Assembly (NCBI GenBank): GCA_016801845.1
Contig: CM028927.1
Location: 10,628,001 to 10,692,000 of the forward strand
DNA length: 64,000 bases
Source of the DNA: Polydactylus sextarius
Lineage: Eukaryota > Chordata > Actinopteri > Polynemidae
Direction of reading: 5' to 3'
Under the pieces are notes generated by a model, which saw nothing but the letters and a program-made list of their open reading frames with translations, was not told the origin of the DNA and did not search any database. A program made the position numbers and the translations under genes. Of this stretch, positions 12,546-25,975 are shown piece after piece. The first letter of the stretch is position 1. Each line of letters opens with the position of its first letter.

Positions 12546-12720
12546 ACACAGTTGTACTTCAGCTTTTCATTCCACCCCAACACTACACTCCAGCTGATTA
12601 CGCTGATTAATCTCCTCCCCACTTGGTTTAATATATGCTAATCAACCAAATTACTAGCAACAGCGTTTAATTTGAAAGAAAATCTGCCAATTTTCCATCA
12701 CCCATAACATAGTTTAAGGT
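12546..12720. repeat. Possible dispersed repeat
   Basis: A stretch with CATTCCACCCCAACACTAC and GCTGATTACGCTGATTAAT resembles a common fish repeat seen in the reverse direction. Ends and class are uncertain. Confidence 0.3.
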
Positions 12721-13046
12721 TCCCTGGTGTACAGTTATGTCTTGGCTTGAGTTTGGATGATTCTGCTTAACAATCCTGACTGTGGGGTTTCCTGCAGGGC
12801 TTTATTACTTGAAATCAAGATGGCAATCCCTAATGTTAGAGGAAATAGTTAGGAGTGCCACGATAGCAACCTGTGTGCAAGATCAATAAAGAATCAGGTC
12901 AACCGCCAGGGGCAATTCTAGGATCTGACCTGCTGACATTGGCTCTTGGCTTAAACAATGTGGCGGCCATGTTAAGTTCAATAACAAACAGTTATATTGT
13001 TGTTGTCATAATAATTTACTGCCTTTTGAAAGTAGTTTGACAGTTT

Positions 13047-13545
13047 TTAAACACCATTAATAACACGAAAGTGATGACAACAACAATAATAAACAATTCT
13101 CACACTAATACTTCAAATAAATAATAATAATAATAATAATGAAATGTATGTTAGATATATCATACCAATATAAAAATCAATATCATAACAGATTGTAGTT
13201 AGTGAAATAAATAAGATTAAGTGATTAAGATTCACTTTTCAGTGAGAACAGGTCTATAATCAGCCATCCAGGTAAACAACAACAGGCAACAACTACTTTT
13301 TTTTGAAGAGAAAAGTGAGAAATGTATCAAAAGACAGAAAAAGTCTTTTTTAGGTATTTAATTAAACACCAGTAATAACAGAACAGTGATGACAACAGCA
13401 ATAATAAATAATACTAACACTAATACATCTAATGAGGTACTCTATAATAATAATAATAATAATAATAATAAGGAATAGGCTATATCAGATATCTAATACC
13501 ATTATAGAGTAAATATCATAATAGATTCTAATAAATAATGTCATA
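13047..13545. repeat. Diverged tandem duplication, about 315-bp offset, with (ATA)n tracts
   Basis: Copy 1 (about 13047-13215) and copy 2 (about 13362-13545) share, in order, TTAAACACCA, TAATAACA, GTGATGACAACA, CAATAATAAA, CACTAATAC, an AAT/ATA repeat (13121-13140 and 13446-13472) and CATAATAGATT/CATAACAGATT. They differ by many substitutions, so the duplication is old. Confidence 0.75.
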
Positions 13546-14529
13546 CAACAAAATAAATAAAGTACTGGATAAAAACAAAATAAAACAAAAATTAAGCTAC
13601 CCATCTATTTACATTAAACATGAAAATATAACAGACGTAAAAAAAAAAAAAAAAAAAAAAAACTCAGCAAGTCTAAAGACAAGATGGAGGAAACATTTTA
13701 GTGAAACTGTTTACATGAAATCACTACCAGCTCATATTCAGTCACGATCACCTTGTAATGTTGATGATACTATATTATATAACTGTATTAACATTATTAA
13801 AGTAAGATTGTACTCATTGTGTAGAATGATTTACTTTCTTAGTCATTTACATGATAAACTGGATTATAACCAGTGATATTTGGATGTATGAACAAATAAA
13901 TGGAAGTGATTTTATAAAACAAAGCACCATGACTGTCAGATACAGTTTTTATTATCATTATCATCAACGAGCAAAACAAACAGAAATACTCATGTAAAGT
14001 ACATGTACTGTTAGTCTGACGAGCTAACCAGATATTCTTTCATTCTTTTGTAAAACACGTTTTAAAGTAAATGAAGCAGTAACTGTTACTGTTCTAATAT
14101 ATTTAACAGGCAGCCTGGTTCATAATAGTGTTTATCATTAAAACGATAGTTAAAAGCTAACAATTCTAGCATCAATTCACATATCTAAAAACAAAAAAAA
14201 GATACATAAACATGGATGTTTACATCGTTGTTGTTAACTCAGCAACAAACAGGTAGAAAATACTTACCTAGAGATTTTTTTTTTTTTTTTGGAAAGTTTA
14301 ATAAACCAAGGGAATCAAAGTCGGTCTCCGAAAAAAAAAAAAAAAAAAAAAATAGTAGTAAAAAACTATTCGGCAGACAAGAATCAAGAATAGACAGAAA
14401 AATACTCTTAAAATTCAGTGAGCTTGTCGCTGACTGGTTAATTCATTTATTCCATCTCTAAAAATATTTTGGTGAATCTAAAGTTTGTGAACTAATCGTA
14501 ACCGTTAAAAAAAAAAACTATGATAGCTT

Positions 14530-14605
14530 CTTTATTTTTCCAGGGGTGTTGTGTTAAAATTTAGGGATGCTTGAGCACCCCTAAAAAGAGGCTAAAACCA
14601 CCACT
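14530..14605. repeat. Possible short dispersed repeat
   Basis: AGGGGTGTTGTG and GCTTGAGCACCCCT form a small imperfect inverted pair. The sequence resembles a common fish repeat containing GAGCACCCCTAAA. Low certainty. Confidence 0.3.
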
Positions 14606-14788
14606 GTCGACAGTCTTGCTATCATTCATGTTAGGCTGTGAGGTTTGATTGTAAATAATACCTCACTGCTATACAAATAAACAAAGTACAAGATATTGAC
14701 ATTTTAAAAAGCAGAGGGTCAGATCAGGACTATGCAAGTTGCTAATGTTACCTCACCTGTGTGTATTCTACTGCAAATATGGCTCAGT

Positions 14789-15488
14789 TTAAAACTATAT
14801 TGTGTAAGATTTACTCCCATCTCGTGGTGCAGTCGTATACCGCAACCAACGGAATCATATTCTTTAGTCTGTGTGCACATTTCCTTCTTCTGTGGCCGGG
14901 AAATATCAACAAGATGTTGTCCTTATATTTGGGAATTGTAGGTCTATCTCTGTCACTTTCTTGTTTTTCCAGTAATCTCTCTGTCTCTCACAGATGAACA
15001 CACTCACACCAGCGGTCAGAGAACTGGAAAATGACGCGAAAACATATCAGAAGCCCAGAAAGATACACTGCAGTGACAAAAGCTGCAATGACAATCCATA
15101 TATATATATATATATATATATATGGATTGTCATTGCAGCTTTATATAGGTGGTTTCTCACTGATTCTCTGGTAGACTATCTCTGGAGGGGATCTCCCTCT
15201 GTGAGTCAGTTGTGCTACCACTGAACATAAAAACACAAAAGGTGGAGACGTATTTACCTAGTGTTGTCCCCTGTCAGCACCTGTAGTCTCAATATGGCAG
15301 CATAACATGGCGATCTGTGTCACACGGGTGTTCTTAATTTATATAAATTGAAAATTCAAAATCTGCCAGAAGATTTCGACTTGTTGATGGTATGATCTGA
15401 TGATTAATTAGCTACTAATTAATAAGATCATTAAAAAAAAGTGTTTTTGTTAGTAGACAATTTGAAATATTACACATTGTGGCTTTAA
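14789..15488. mobile_element. 700-bp TTAA-bounded non-autonomous DNA transposon
   Basis: The left end TTAAAACTATATTGTGTAAG at 14789 and the reverse complement of the right end (TTAAAGCCACAATGTGTAAT, reading back from 15488) agree at about 19 of 24 positions. Both start with TTAA, the target duplication used by piggyBac and Kolobok-type elements. No transposase is encoded. Its right half is shared with 10105-10400. Its centre is a perfect palindrome (15079-15142). Confidence 0.7.
15079..15142. repeat. Perfect 64-bp palindrome around an AT core
   Basis: The arms 15079-15098 (AAAGCTGCAATGACAATCCA) and 15123-15142 are exact reverse complements, flanking 24 bases of alternating TA. It would extrude readily as a cruciform and lies inside the 700-bp element at 14789-15488. 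Confidence 0.9.
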
Positions 15489-18400
15489 GAAAGCTGACGT
15501 AATGATCAAATGCTCAGATGAGCTTTAATACAATACTTGAGATCTGGATAAGGACATCCCACTTGCAAAGAGTCACATTTAAAACACAAATGTCAACCTG
15601 CTGGGGGGCCGAAAGGTTAAGTTACAGGATCACCAAAGGCATGGGGGTTTTTGATATCTCCATATTAAATTTCATGGAAAGGCATCTCATGGTGGTGTAA
15701 GGGTGACAGTATCACTACAGTCAGTGGGATCCATATCCTCTCTCAATGATCAGAAATTGTCAATAATGGATTTGTATGATTTGCAGGAGCCTCATTTTCA
15801 GGTAAAAAAAAGCAGATTTCCGGATTTATCTGGAAGAATCACACCCCTGTAAGTTAAAATACCGTGGATCAAGTCATTCATCATTAAGGCACTGTAAATG
15901 TCTGTACAAAATGTCAGTGTATCTAAAATGTTTTGATGAAGCTGGTGCACTACTTCAACACGAGTCAATAACAGGATCTGAACGCGTCCCTTAGGACAGA
16001 CTGCATTTGAAAACAAAGCAGATACAACTGTAATAGTTTTTGTTTCACCCATCTGTCTCTGTGCTACCTCGTCTCCCATCACCCCCTTCATTTCCTCCAG
16101 GTGATATATGATCACTGTGGAAGAGCCAGGGTCTATTAGATCAAGACAAACAGAAAAAACAACCTGAGACATATCCACATGGGGAATCTGGGAACACTTG
16201 TGTTGAGGTGGTATGAGTAATAGGGGTACCTGCCTTGGGTCAATGTGGCATTTTCACGCTAAACGTACTCACTGTCAGCCAACAACAAGTCCCCCCACAC
16301 ACTATTAACCCATTCACCAAGCCACTGGGCTGGGAAAATGGGGAGTAAGGGGATTTAGCCTAGCAGAATACCTCTGTTTCTGTGAACATTCACAAGTGTG
16401 TATACAATATAATCATAAATGCAAAGATAGATAAATGTGAGATTTTGCTGCTTTGGGCACCTGGCTTGTGTGCAAGTGCATGTGGTTATGTTTCCATATC
16501 AGCAACAGCATACTCTTGCCTGGAATGTGCTCACACATGCAGTCGGATGAATGAAGCTGAAGGGTCGGAGTTGAGCTGCGACAGTGGCAGCTGTCAGAGC
16601 TGCAGCTTGTGTGATGTATGAGCTCATCCGTCACTATGAGCCCTCTTTCCGCAGAGGAGGAGGAATAGTAATCCAACATCATTTCCAATTTTTCCTCCAC
16701 AACCAGTGTAGGTTTCCTTACATTATGTCTGTGCTTTTTTTTAGTGTTTTTTTCCATATTCATTTTAATTTCCATTTCTTTTCCTTTGTTTGTATTGTTG
16801 TTCCTTGCTCAGATTTGCAAGACTGGGTAAACAGTTAGTCCATTCGTGGGCTTTCTCCATCTATGCGGGTATGACAACACAAATGTTTGAAGTAGATTGA
16901 ATAGACAAGTGAGAAAAACTTGGGCATTTCAAAGGCATATGAATTAATAAAGAAAACAAATATAAACACACATGGATAAAATACATGCTCTAAACACTGT
17001 GATGCAGTGTGCAAAGATGCAGTGTGAAACATGCACATATTAAACACACATATCACCGGCACATCATCCCTGTCCCATGCACAGACTCCAGGGATACATA
17101 CTGAATACAAGGGCACACACTAGTGCCACAGCACCAATATGCTGCCAGACCACACCTGAGTCAAAAACCACAAAAGATGAGGCGCATCTGCAGGGTTGAG
17201 ACACTTAAACAAATATATATGGTGTATGAGCAGTCATATTTGTGTAAAACAGAATGAGAGAGGAAGCCTTTGTGTATGTGTAAAGGACTGAGATAAAGCC
17301 CAGGGGATACAATAAAAGAAAGGAATGCTGACAAAAAGAACGGCTCAAAATAACAAAATCCTTGCAGGCCAAAGTTGCTGATGCTCCATATACTTAATGC
17401 CATCCCAATCTATACCCATATGTCTCGATAACTAGGTGATTAAAATGGATCTGCATAATGGCTACAAAAACAAAAAGTTTCTCACAGAAGTGGGGCACAC
17501 TGAGGGCACAGTTGGCGACAATGTTTCCCTGCCCTCCAGATACCCACATTGTCTGATTCTCTGTGTGGGAAACATTAAAAGCCTTGTGCACTGTATGACT
17601 TTGAGATGAAGTGTAATAGTAGGAGATGTGTTACCTCATGTCCCTTTACTTACTCCCCCTAAGGCCCACTGAAGCGAACTGAGCAGTCATCTCTGGGATC
17701 CCTTTATGGCTGTCCATTCTGTCCTCATGAATTACATCTCACATAATTTCCACCTTTGTTCATGCACGGCGGTGCCAAGAGCCCTATGTCTGACACCTGT
17801 ATAAATCAAAGAGCAGTTCACCATTTGGATTAAGGTTGCCAGGTACAAGCTATGGTTAGAGTCATGCTGTAAAGTATAGACATGAGCATCCTCCATATAC
17901 TGTGCCAAGAGCACATGCAGAGCCAATCACAGGGCATGACAAGTGCACATAAGCATGTTTTATATTGCCAGTTTTATGCCTCACCATGTTTACATCAATC
18001 ATGTTAGCAAGGAACATGACCTTCAGCAGTCTGTATGTGTTCTTACAGCAAACTGAGATAAAGATAGCACAGGCTTTGGTTTTCCTGGGGTTAATTATAT
18101 CTCTCAAAATGCTACATTTGCTAGCTGTGACACAAAACAAGTCCAGGAGAAACAAGGAACAAACAAACAGGCTTATAAATCATCTGTACTGAATCTCTTC
18201 TCTTGTTGTGAACATTTGCTTGTGTTATTTTTCTTTGTCCTCTGCAGAAGGTTTCGTGTCATCCTTTGGGGTTCCATTGCACAAAGTGACAGAGCACTCT
18301 GTTTTGGGTTGCATTTAGAGGGCTACAGAAAAAATACCACCCACACCGGCTGTGAGTCATGCTGCAAACACATGTTTGCATAACTCAAAATAATTGCATA

Positions 18401-18915
18401 GCATCTATCTTCAAAAATCTAGTTATACCCTGCTCTCTCTTTTCTCTCACCATCTTCTTTTTTCCTTTCACTGTGAGAGACACAAACAAGAAAACCAATA
18501 AAGCGCAGGACTCTGAGACGATACACCAGAGCTACACATCATGAAACAATATTAACAGAACCACCTGATTCTCTTTGAGGTGATGAAGCATACTATGTGC
18601 AATAACCAACCTGCCACTTATCCACACAGAGAAAAAAAAAAACCTAATCCAAGGCCACTGTCCATAGATGTCAGTGGGATCTTGCAGAATCTTGAGGAAT
18701 GCTCCGCAATTAACTGTATTTTCCGCGAATGGTGTTTGTTTTTGTTTAAGTGCCACTCTCATTTCATGTTTTTGACACATTATGGTCTTTACTTCCACCA
18801 GGCTTAATGGCGAGCAGCTCTGTGGTCACCGTGATCCTCTCTGACCCATCTCTATGCTGTCAGTAGTTAATGGGATGTTGCCATTAGCAACTCAAACAAT
18901 ACTTTTGCATTGCAC

Positions 18916-18966
18916 GGTGGTGGTGGTGGGTGTGGGGTCAGTGGGGGGGTGGGGGGTGGTGTCTGG
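18916..18966 (+). repeat. G-rich tract with quadruplex potential
   Basis: The + strand has several G runs of three to seven bases (GGTGGGTGTGGGG, GTGGGGGGGTGGGGGG) separated by short loops, enough for at least one four-tract G-quadruplex. Confidence 0.75.
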
Positions 18967-19758
18967 CATGGCAAAATGGGACGTGTCAAGGAGTGGGATC
19001 CTTGACGGTATTATGCTCTGTGCTGCTGCTGTCAAGTGTAGGTGTGGACTTTTTTCTCATTCCTCATCTCAAGGCCAAGTCATAGAGAAGACTTGGATCC
19101 CAAAGGCCATATACTGTATTTTACTGTTGGTCTAGTGTGGATAAATTCATTATTTTTTTTAATACTACAGGCTTCTCAGTGTCTTTATCACTCTGTCTTG
19201 TGTGCAGCTGATGGTCTCTGAGGCAACAAAATTCAGTGTTAATGCATCACTACCCCTTGTCAGGCCTGCTGGATTAGATTTTGAAGGGGATGTGAGGGGA
19301 CACAAAGCTGGAGGAAATGAAGAACCCAAGGCCTACACTATTAGCCAGCCTGGCGCCACCTAGTGTTTCCACTCAATTTCTCATTGAGCTTCGACACTTG
19401 GTCAGGGAGCAGGGAAGGATTTAGTGGGAGTACTCGGTTCAAACGGACTCAAAACTGATCGGGCCAATCAGCGAACACAGGGAGGGCTGAAAGCAATGAC
19501 GTTGATACCGGGATACAACTAGCTGTGTTCTGGCGCATAACATACATCATGACAAAGCAGTAGCGATGGGTTGAAGCATAAAGTATCCGCACACCGTGTA
19601 GCGAACGAATGCCAATGGATACCTTTCAGATGCTTTGCACAGAGCATAAAAACGATGTGACAGACTGTACAAACCCTTCAAATATCTCACTGCCTTTCTC
19701 ATGCTGCCTTTCTGTGAACACACACATTAATATTACCACCACAAAAACAGATGGCCAA

Positions 19759-19762
19759 GAAG

Positions 19763-19794
<32 letters not shown>
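19759..19794 (+). repeat. Poly(A) tract
   Basis: An almost pure A run of about 33 bases. It could be a retroposon tail, but no recognisable body lies beside it. Confidence 0.85.
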
Positions 19795-19796
<2 letters not shown>

Positions 19797-22700
19797 GGCG
19801 TCTTGTAAAAGTGAAATGAATAACAGTCACTATGATGGAATTACTTGGAATGGTTCTAAATCTACATAGAGCCATAAATATCTGTATTACAAACACTCAC
19901 GCTATGCTCCCTCAGAAACTAAAACTTCAGCACAATCTTTAGCTCCAAATTCACTAATGATACTTATTAATTTTCAGACAAAATAAGCCATGTGCCACAG
20001 TATCCTAGATTATCAGTCTGAATGCTCATTCCTCAATGTCAAACTTAGAAAAGTTAATATCTGAAAACTGCACAGCTCCTGACGTATACATGAATAAATA
20101 GAGTAAATATCAAATAAAAGGGGATGACAACCTTTGAAAACCCCAAGGCAGCCATTTGATTGGCTGTGAGTGGATGGATTACCAAGACAATATCAGAGAT
20201 GAATTAAGTAACTATGCATCATTTTAGCTTTACTGTTTTTAATGTGAGTCTTTCATCTACCCCCGTTATAAGCATTACAAACAGTGCTGATTACTAGACG
20301 TAAAGATACTCCAACTAGTTTGGTCAGAATGCTTAAATCTTTGTGTCACAAAAGCACCTTATGCCCCAGGCATATCTTACCTAGGGAGTAAATATCATTG
20401 GTATTAGTGGGCAATAGTTGGTAGGTTCATATTTTTTTAAGTAAGCATGATTTATTCAGTCAAATTTATAATTTTTCAGGTCAAAATAATTTATGAAACT
20501 GGCTTCAAAATACACATATATACAAGGAGAGATTAATAGTTTTATAGACTTATAAATTATAAATTTATAATTCATTTTTGTAATGAATTTTTCACCAGAA
20601 TGACCATGCATGTTAAATGTAATCACTTTGACATGTTAAGTAGATGCTAAAAGACTAAACTGTTTGACTGAATGAATGGTTGAAACACTTAAATAAAAAT
20701 CAAATTTTTTCTCGAGCCAATGCCAAGTTCTTCAAAATATGGTCTTTGTGCAAATGTGACACTAGTGTGGGCAAAATAAATCCAATATCTAACAGTGAGT
20801 TGAAATTAATTCAGTTTATCCAATAAGTCTCCAAAGATTTAGCGCTTACTTCACCACGGTTTGCAGTGGCAAAATAACAGAATTTTAACCTCTGTGATTT
20901 CTTAGGGTGTGTTCAGACAAACAATAGTGCAACCGCAGCATCAACAGTGCAGTGCTACTGATGCAGAGGACTCCAGCAGAAAAAACACAAAAGGTCGCTC
21001 AGCAAAAAAGTAAAACATGGCTCATCTATAATAGCACAATGCTTTTTCATCTGACTTCATCTCAGTTGCTGATTTTATGCAGCCATATGTGAATGATTCA
21101 ACCAGCAAAGACTGGATGCTCAAGATAACACTGTTCAATTAAATACCCCATCATTATCCAGGAACAGCTACTTGCTATATTTGATAAGCGATTTGATTAA
21201 TAACTTGGCAAATAAGACAATCTAACTTACTACCTCACCAGCTTCACTCTTTCAGGGAGTGATGAGATTTAGGAAAAAACAATGAAACCAACCCCATTTG
21301 TTTTCACCTAAGAAAGTTCTGTAACCACTAATATTCAGCTACAAATCAGTAAAACACTGAGAGTAAAAATTTGTCTGTGCCAAAATGTGTCTTCTGTTAT
21401 TGGAACAGATGTCAAGAAGTCATAGAATAATAAATAAACATCAAGCAAAACAAATGTATGTTTCCAGGTCTCTCATGTCTTATGTCAGTTTCACGCTTTT
21501 TGATTAGAGGCACAAACAAGCAGTTCCTGTTTGACTAAAAACATATTTTCTTTTTGGGACAATGCCATCCCCTCTTACTGCACAGATTTATATGTAGTTG
21601 ATGCAGTGTTTACAAACAGCTCCAGTATGGTGGAACCATACATACTATTGTTCAATAAAAAATATTTATTTTCCCTCACATTTGTTGACCTTCAATACTT
21701 AATATTATGATAATATTGCATCAGCAGCTCAAGGATACAGTTCTGGTTCTGTTACATAACTGAAATATGCAGCATTCAAAATAATATTTCACAGCAGTGT
21801 ATTTAAATTCACTTAATGTTAATGATAAAAGATGCTTTGTTGTGTTTCAGTGTAAACATGTATATTGTCACTGCAAAAGATTCAGACCTCTCTGTCAATT
21901 TCTTGTCTTTTGTACAGTGTGGTAGCACAGGGCATCAGTAAAGTGCTAATTGGATGCAGCAGTAGAGCATGGGACAGAGTGAGTGGACAATCACCGTGGT
22001 GAGAGATAATTTCACACTCTCTGCCCTGATAACTGTCTAACGGCTGCTGGAAGCACAACTGGCAGATAGGCCCTACTCAATAATCTCACTCTGAGCTTAA
22101 CTAAAGCGAAAAGTAACTGTGTGTGTGAGGATCCTCTGCTGGCAATCATTCATTCCATCAGTGACCTAATCATAAAGATTCATTCAAGGAATAGTTTTTC
22201 ACCACCTCTGAGGCCGAGATGAATTTTCAGAGGCAATAATGTTGTCCATAATGTAAACATCCAAATGTTAAAGATATTAACTATACAAGTTATGTGAAGA
22301 AGAAAAAATAAACACAAATTAATCAACCTTATCTATCTCTTGTGAGGTCTATAAGAGCTGAGGTCCTCATGCATATTAAACTCAAACATTAACCATTTTC
22401 ATGCTGACATAATTGATTTTGCTGTCTTACATCAGTATTTGCCATCTGCAATCAACCATATAAATTAGAGCAATATTAAATCACACAGACAAAAACAATA
22501 AAAACATCACGCTGCAGCAAATAAAACACACAGTCAAAAGTTGGAACTGCTGCATAGTTTTTTAAGTGTATAACTACATACCTTGTTTATGAGTAAAACA
22601 AATATGTTTTTAGATACCATGTTCCTTTCACTTTCACTTTTAAATCCATTTCACATGTAATAATGTGCTGGATGTGGGAGGATTACGATGTGTCAAACTT

Positions 22701-25700
22701 AGGGTTGGCTTATGCTCAAAAAAGTAGAAGTTGAAATGATACGTTGTCTAACCCCATCAAAGGGCAAAAGCATTTATACAACATCCGAACAACCAAACTC
22801 AAAGGTGATGTGAAAAGCTGGCCATTACACTGGTGGAACGTGGGGATAACAACACACAGACTCTGCTGGAAGGCATTCATAGCATTTCGCTCGTACATTC
22901 GTACAAAAAAAAAAAAAAAAAAATGCCAAAAATAGTTGTGTAACAAATTAAAAAAAAAAAAAAAAAGCTTGAGAGTGTAGCTCAAACTCAGCTTACTTTC
23001 TCCCCTCAACACAGCTGGCTAATCAGGGCATGAAGTGGGTGTGCATGTCGGATCATCACTTTGAGAAAGTTACAGGATTGTCAGCCACAGCCACAGATGG
23101 AAGTACAGAGCCTTTATTCTTACGATTCTCCAAGGTTATTCACTGAAAGGGTCCAGCTAAGTGAAATAAAATTTTTGAGACGATCCAAATGTATGACAAA
23201 TAGTCAGTTGACTTGCACTCACTCTGCTGCATAAAGGGAAATGTAGAGGGCCCTATGAATCAGAAGTGATGAAAACAGAAATGAATTAACTTTGTCAGGA
23301 TCACACAATCAAGAATCAACAATCAAGAACACTTAATTGATTTTCTAATGTAACTACCTGACTTTTGCACATCCAAAATCATGACTGCTCTGAATGGTTC
23401 TGAATTTCCTAACTATGACTTCCCATGCTTCATGTTTTTATACGTTTGTCTCTTTAGTATCCATCAGCACAGGTGGTGGCATAAGGCAGCTGAGGGATAG
23501 AAACTAGTTGAGAGACTAATGGAGAAGACTGAGAGAGGAAAAAAAAAATAGTTTTGGTTTCATCTGTATGATCCTGTAATGGAGGTTTGCCTTGTTTGAG
23601 TGATAGGTTGGTTATCTGGCCCTTTGGCAATTTCTCAAATCACACCTACTCCTGCTTCACTTGCCTTGGCCCTCATTAGACTCACCAAAACTCAATTTCT
23701 GGTGGCATGTGTGCAAGCGCACACACACCTGCACTAACTAAATTGTTCTCTCAGACTTGCCCCTGTGTGGTAGTGCAGTGCAGATGTTAGTGATTAGCTT
23801 TGTAATGATGATAACCTGAGTCTGTACTCTGCTGCCCTCTCGCTCCGTCTCGCCCTCTCTCTCTCATTCGTTGTCTCACTCACACTCACACCCCAGGTCC
23901 AGTCATCCTGGGATGTTGCAAGGTCACGTTATGTGATGGAGTCCCTCTGGCCCTCAGGTTTTCCTCAGGTTGAAATAGCCTTCTTCCCTACCAGAGGATG
24001 GGCTATTTACACATGTTGCCAGGCAAATAAGTGCTTGTAGGACATCAGGTTTTCTGGTGAGGGCTGACAACACATTACATGTCAGAGGAGAGTGTGAAAG
24101 TATGATAGGTTTCTGCTGGGCCGAGGAAAATGGGCTGTGTGTCCCTTCCTGTGCATTATCCATTTTCTGTGTTTCTGTAAAACAAGTGCCCAGTGATCGT
24201 TATGAGTAAGCAAAGCAAAATATAGAGTCCTTAAGGAGTGTTCAGAAAGGTTCTACACTAATGGTGATGGTCCAGCCACAAAGTGGTTCTACAGTTCTGG
24301 AGGCTCAGATTAAGTGGAACATAAGGAGAGATAAGAAAGACACAAAAAAGAGTAAACTTAAACAATACTCACATTAGGCATGTACCAGAGGCAATGTCTT
24401 TTATCAGATTCCAAGAGTATTTTATAATGAATCCTGTACAAATCTTGCTTATCGTCTCTGAGACCCTTAGAATCTCTAATCAAATCAAATTAAGTTTAGG
24501 TCTCAGCATTTTTTTATTTAAATTGTTATAAATAATAACTCAAAGAATCAGTTTATCTATAAACCCCTTTTGTTATCAAATAATCAGTTGTATATTTGTC
24601 ATCTACTTGGATGACCTCAAAGACAAATACCACACTTTTAAGCTATAGTTATACCACAGGCCTCATATAGTTAACTAAAATCATGTTTGGAGAAAGGAGT
24701 GTCTCTCATCATCAACTGTTGTTCACAGAACTGCTTATTGATAAAAGAGGAGATTAAAAAGGTATAGAAAAGATTATTCTGCACCACAGCTAAATAAATT
24801 AGTGGATTTCCTTGACCAAATCCAAAACATAGTCGGTATCAGAACCCAACCCAAGCAACATTGTTAACTGGAGTCTTGCAACAGCCAGTCTTGTTTGAGA
24901 CTGGTTGCAAGTGCACATAATAAAGGGACAGCCAAAATATTTCTCAGTTCCTGGTGTAATTGTGTCTGAGCTGCTAAGAGAGACATTTAAAGCCAGAAAT
25001 TGTTACTTCAGCTCATAATTAAGAAGAATGTGACTGAAATCAATGATGCAAATGAGCAGTTTGTTGAGGCGCCATTACTCTCACTGCTTAAATGATCCTG
25101 GTTAAAACAATGATGAATTTGCAAGCTGAAAACCTGTATGTTCATAAAAGTATTCGCTGACTGTCCAAACTGTCCATTGCGTTCACATACATTTGCACTT
25201 TATGAAAAACAGGAAATGGACTATTATGATGGCACATTCACAGTATGAGCCATTGTCATAACTAATCTGGCTTCTTGGGGTAGCATGATGTGCATTTGAG
25301 GAAACAAAGACTCTTATGAAGGCATGTTCCTGAGTTTCTACCTTTAGTTTGGAGTGTCTTTCTCTTCACAGACCAGAGGATTGTGGTTTCACTACATACA
25401 ATCAGGGTTAGAGAGTTTAGAAGTCAATCTTATCACAACACCACCAAACCACATGTTATCTATTTATTAGTCTGCTTCATTGCATGTTGTTCATGAACAT
25501 TCACCTCTGTCATGGATTTTAACAGGTAATTCATCTTTTATAGACACATGCATGCTTGTCTTGACAACTTAACAATTATTAGCAGCATTACAAAGGGGTG
25601 ATTTGTCTTTGACTGTGTGTATACACATGTCTGGCAATGTCGCAAACCAAATTTGACATGTTTCCGTTGGTTTCCATGCCATTTTGATTACCCTGTCGCT

Positions 25701-25911
25701 TTCCACACTCTCACTATATTCCACATGCACACACAAAAATACACACTTTCCCGTCACCTCGCATGACTGGCAGACCCCATGCCCGCTCCCTGGGGCACTG
25801 TGGTCCTTTTATTAGAAATGTATTCTATCAGTGCCTTTAATGTAAAAACGCAATAAAGTCATTTCACGCCATGTTGAGCAACTTTGCCACATTATTGTTA
25901 GGTCTCTGTGG

Positions 25912-25975
25912 CCACACACACACACAGACACACACACAGAAACACAGAGAGAGAGAGACACACACACACACACTC
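25912..25975. repeat. Compound AC/AG microsatellite
   Basis: AC tracts flank a short GA run with a few interruptions. Confidence 0.95.
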
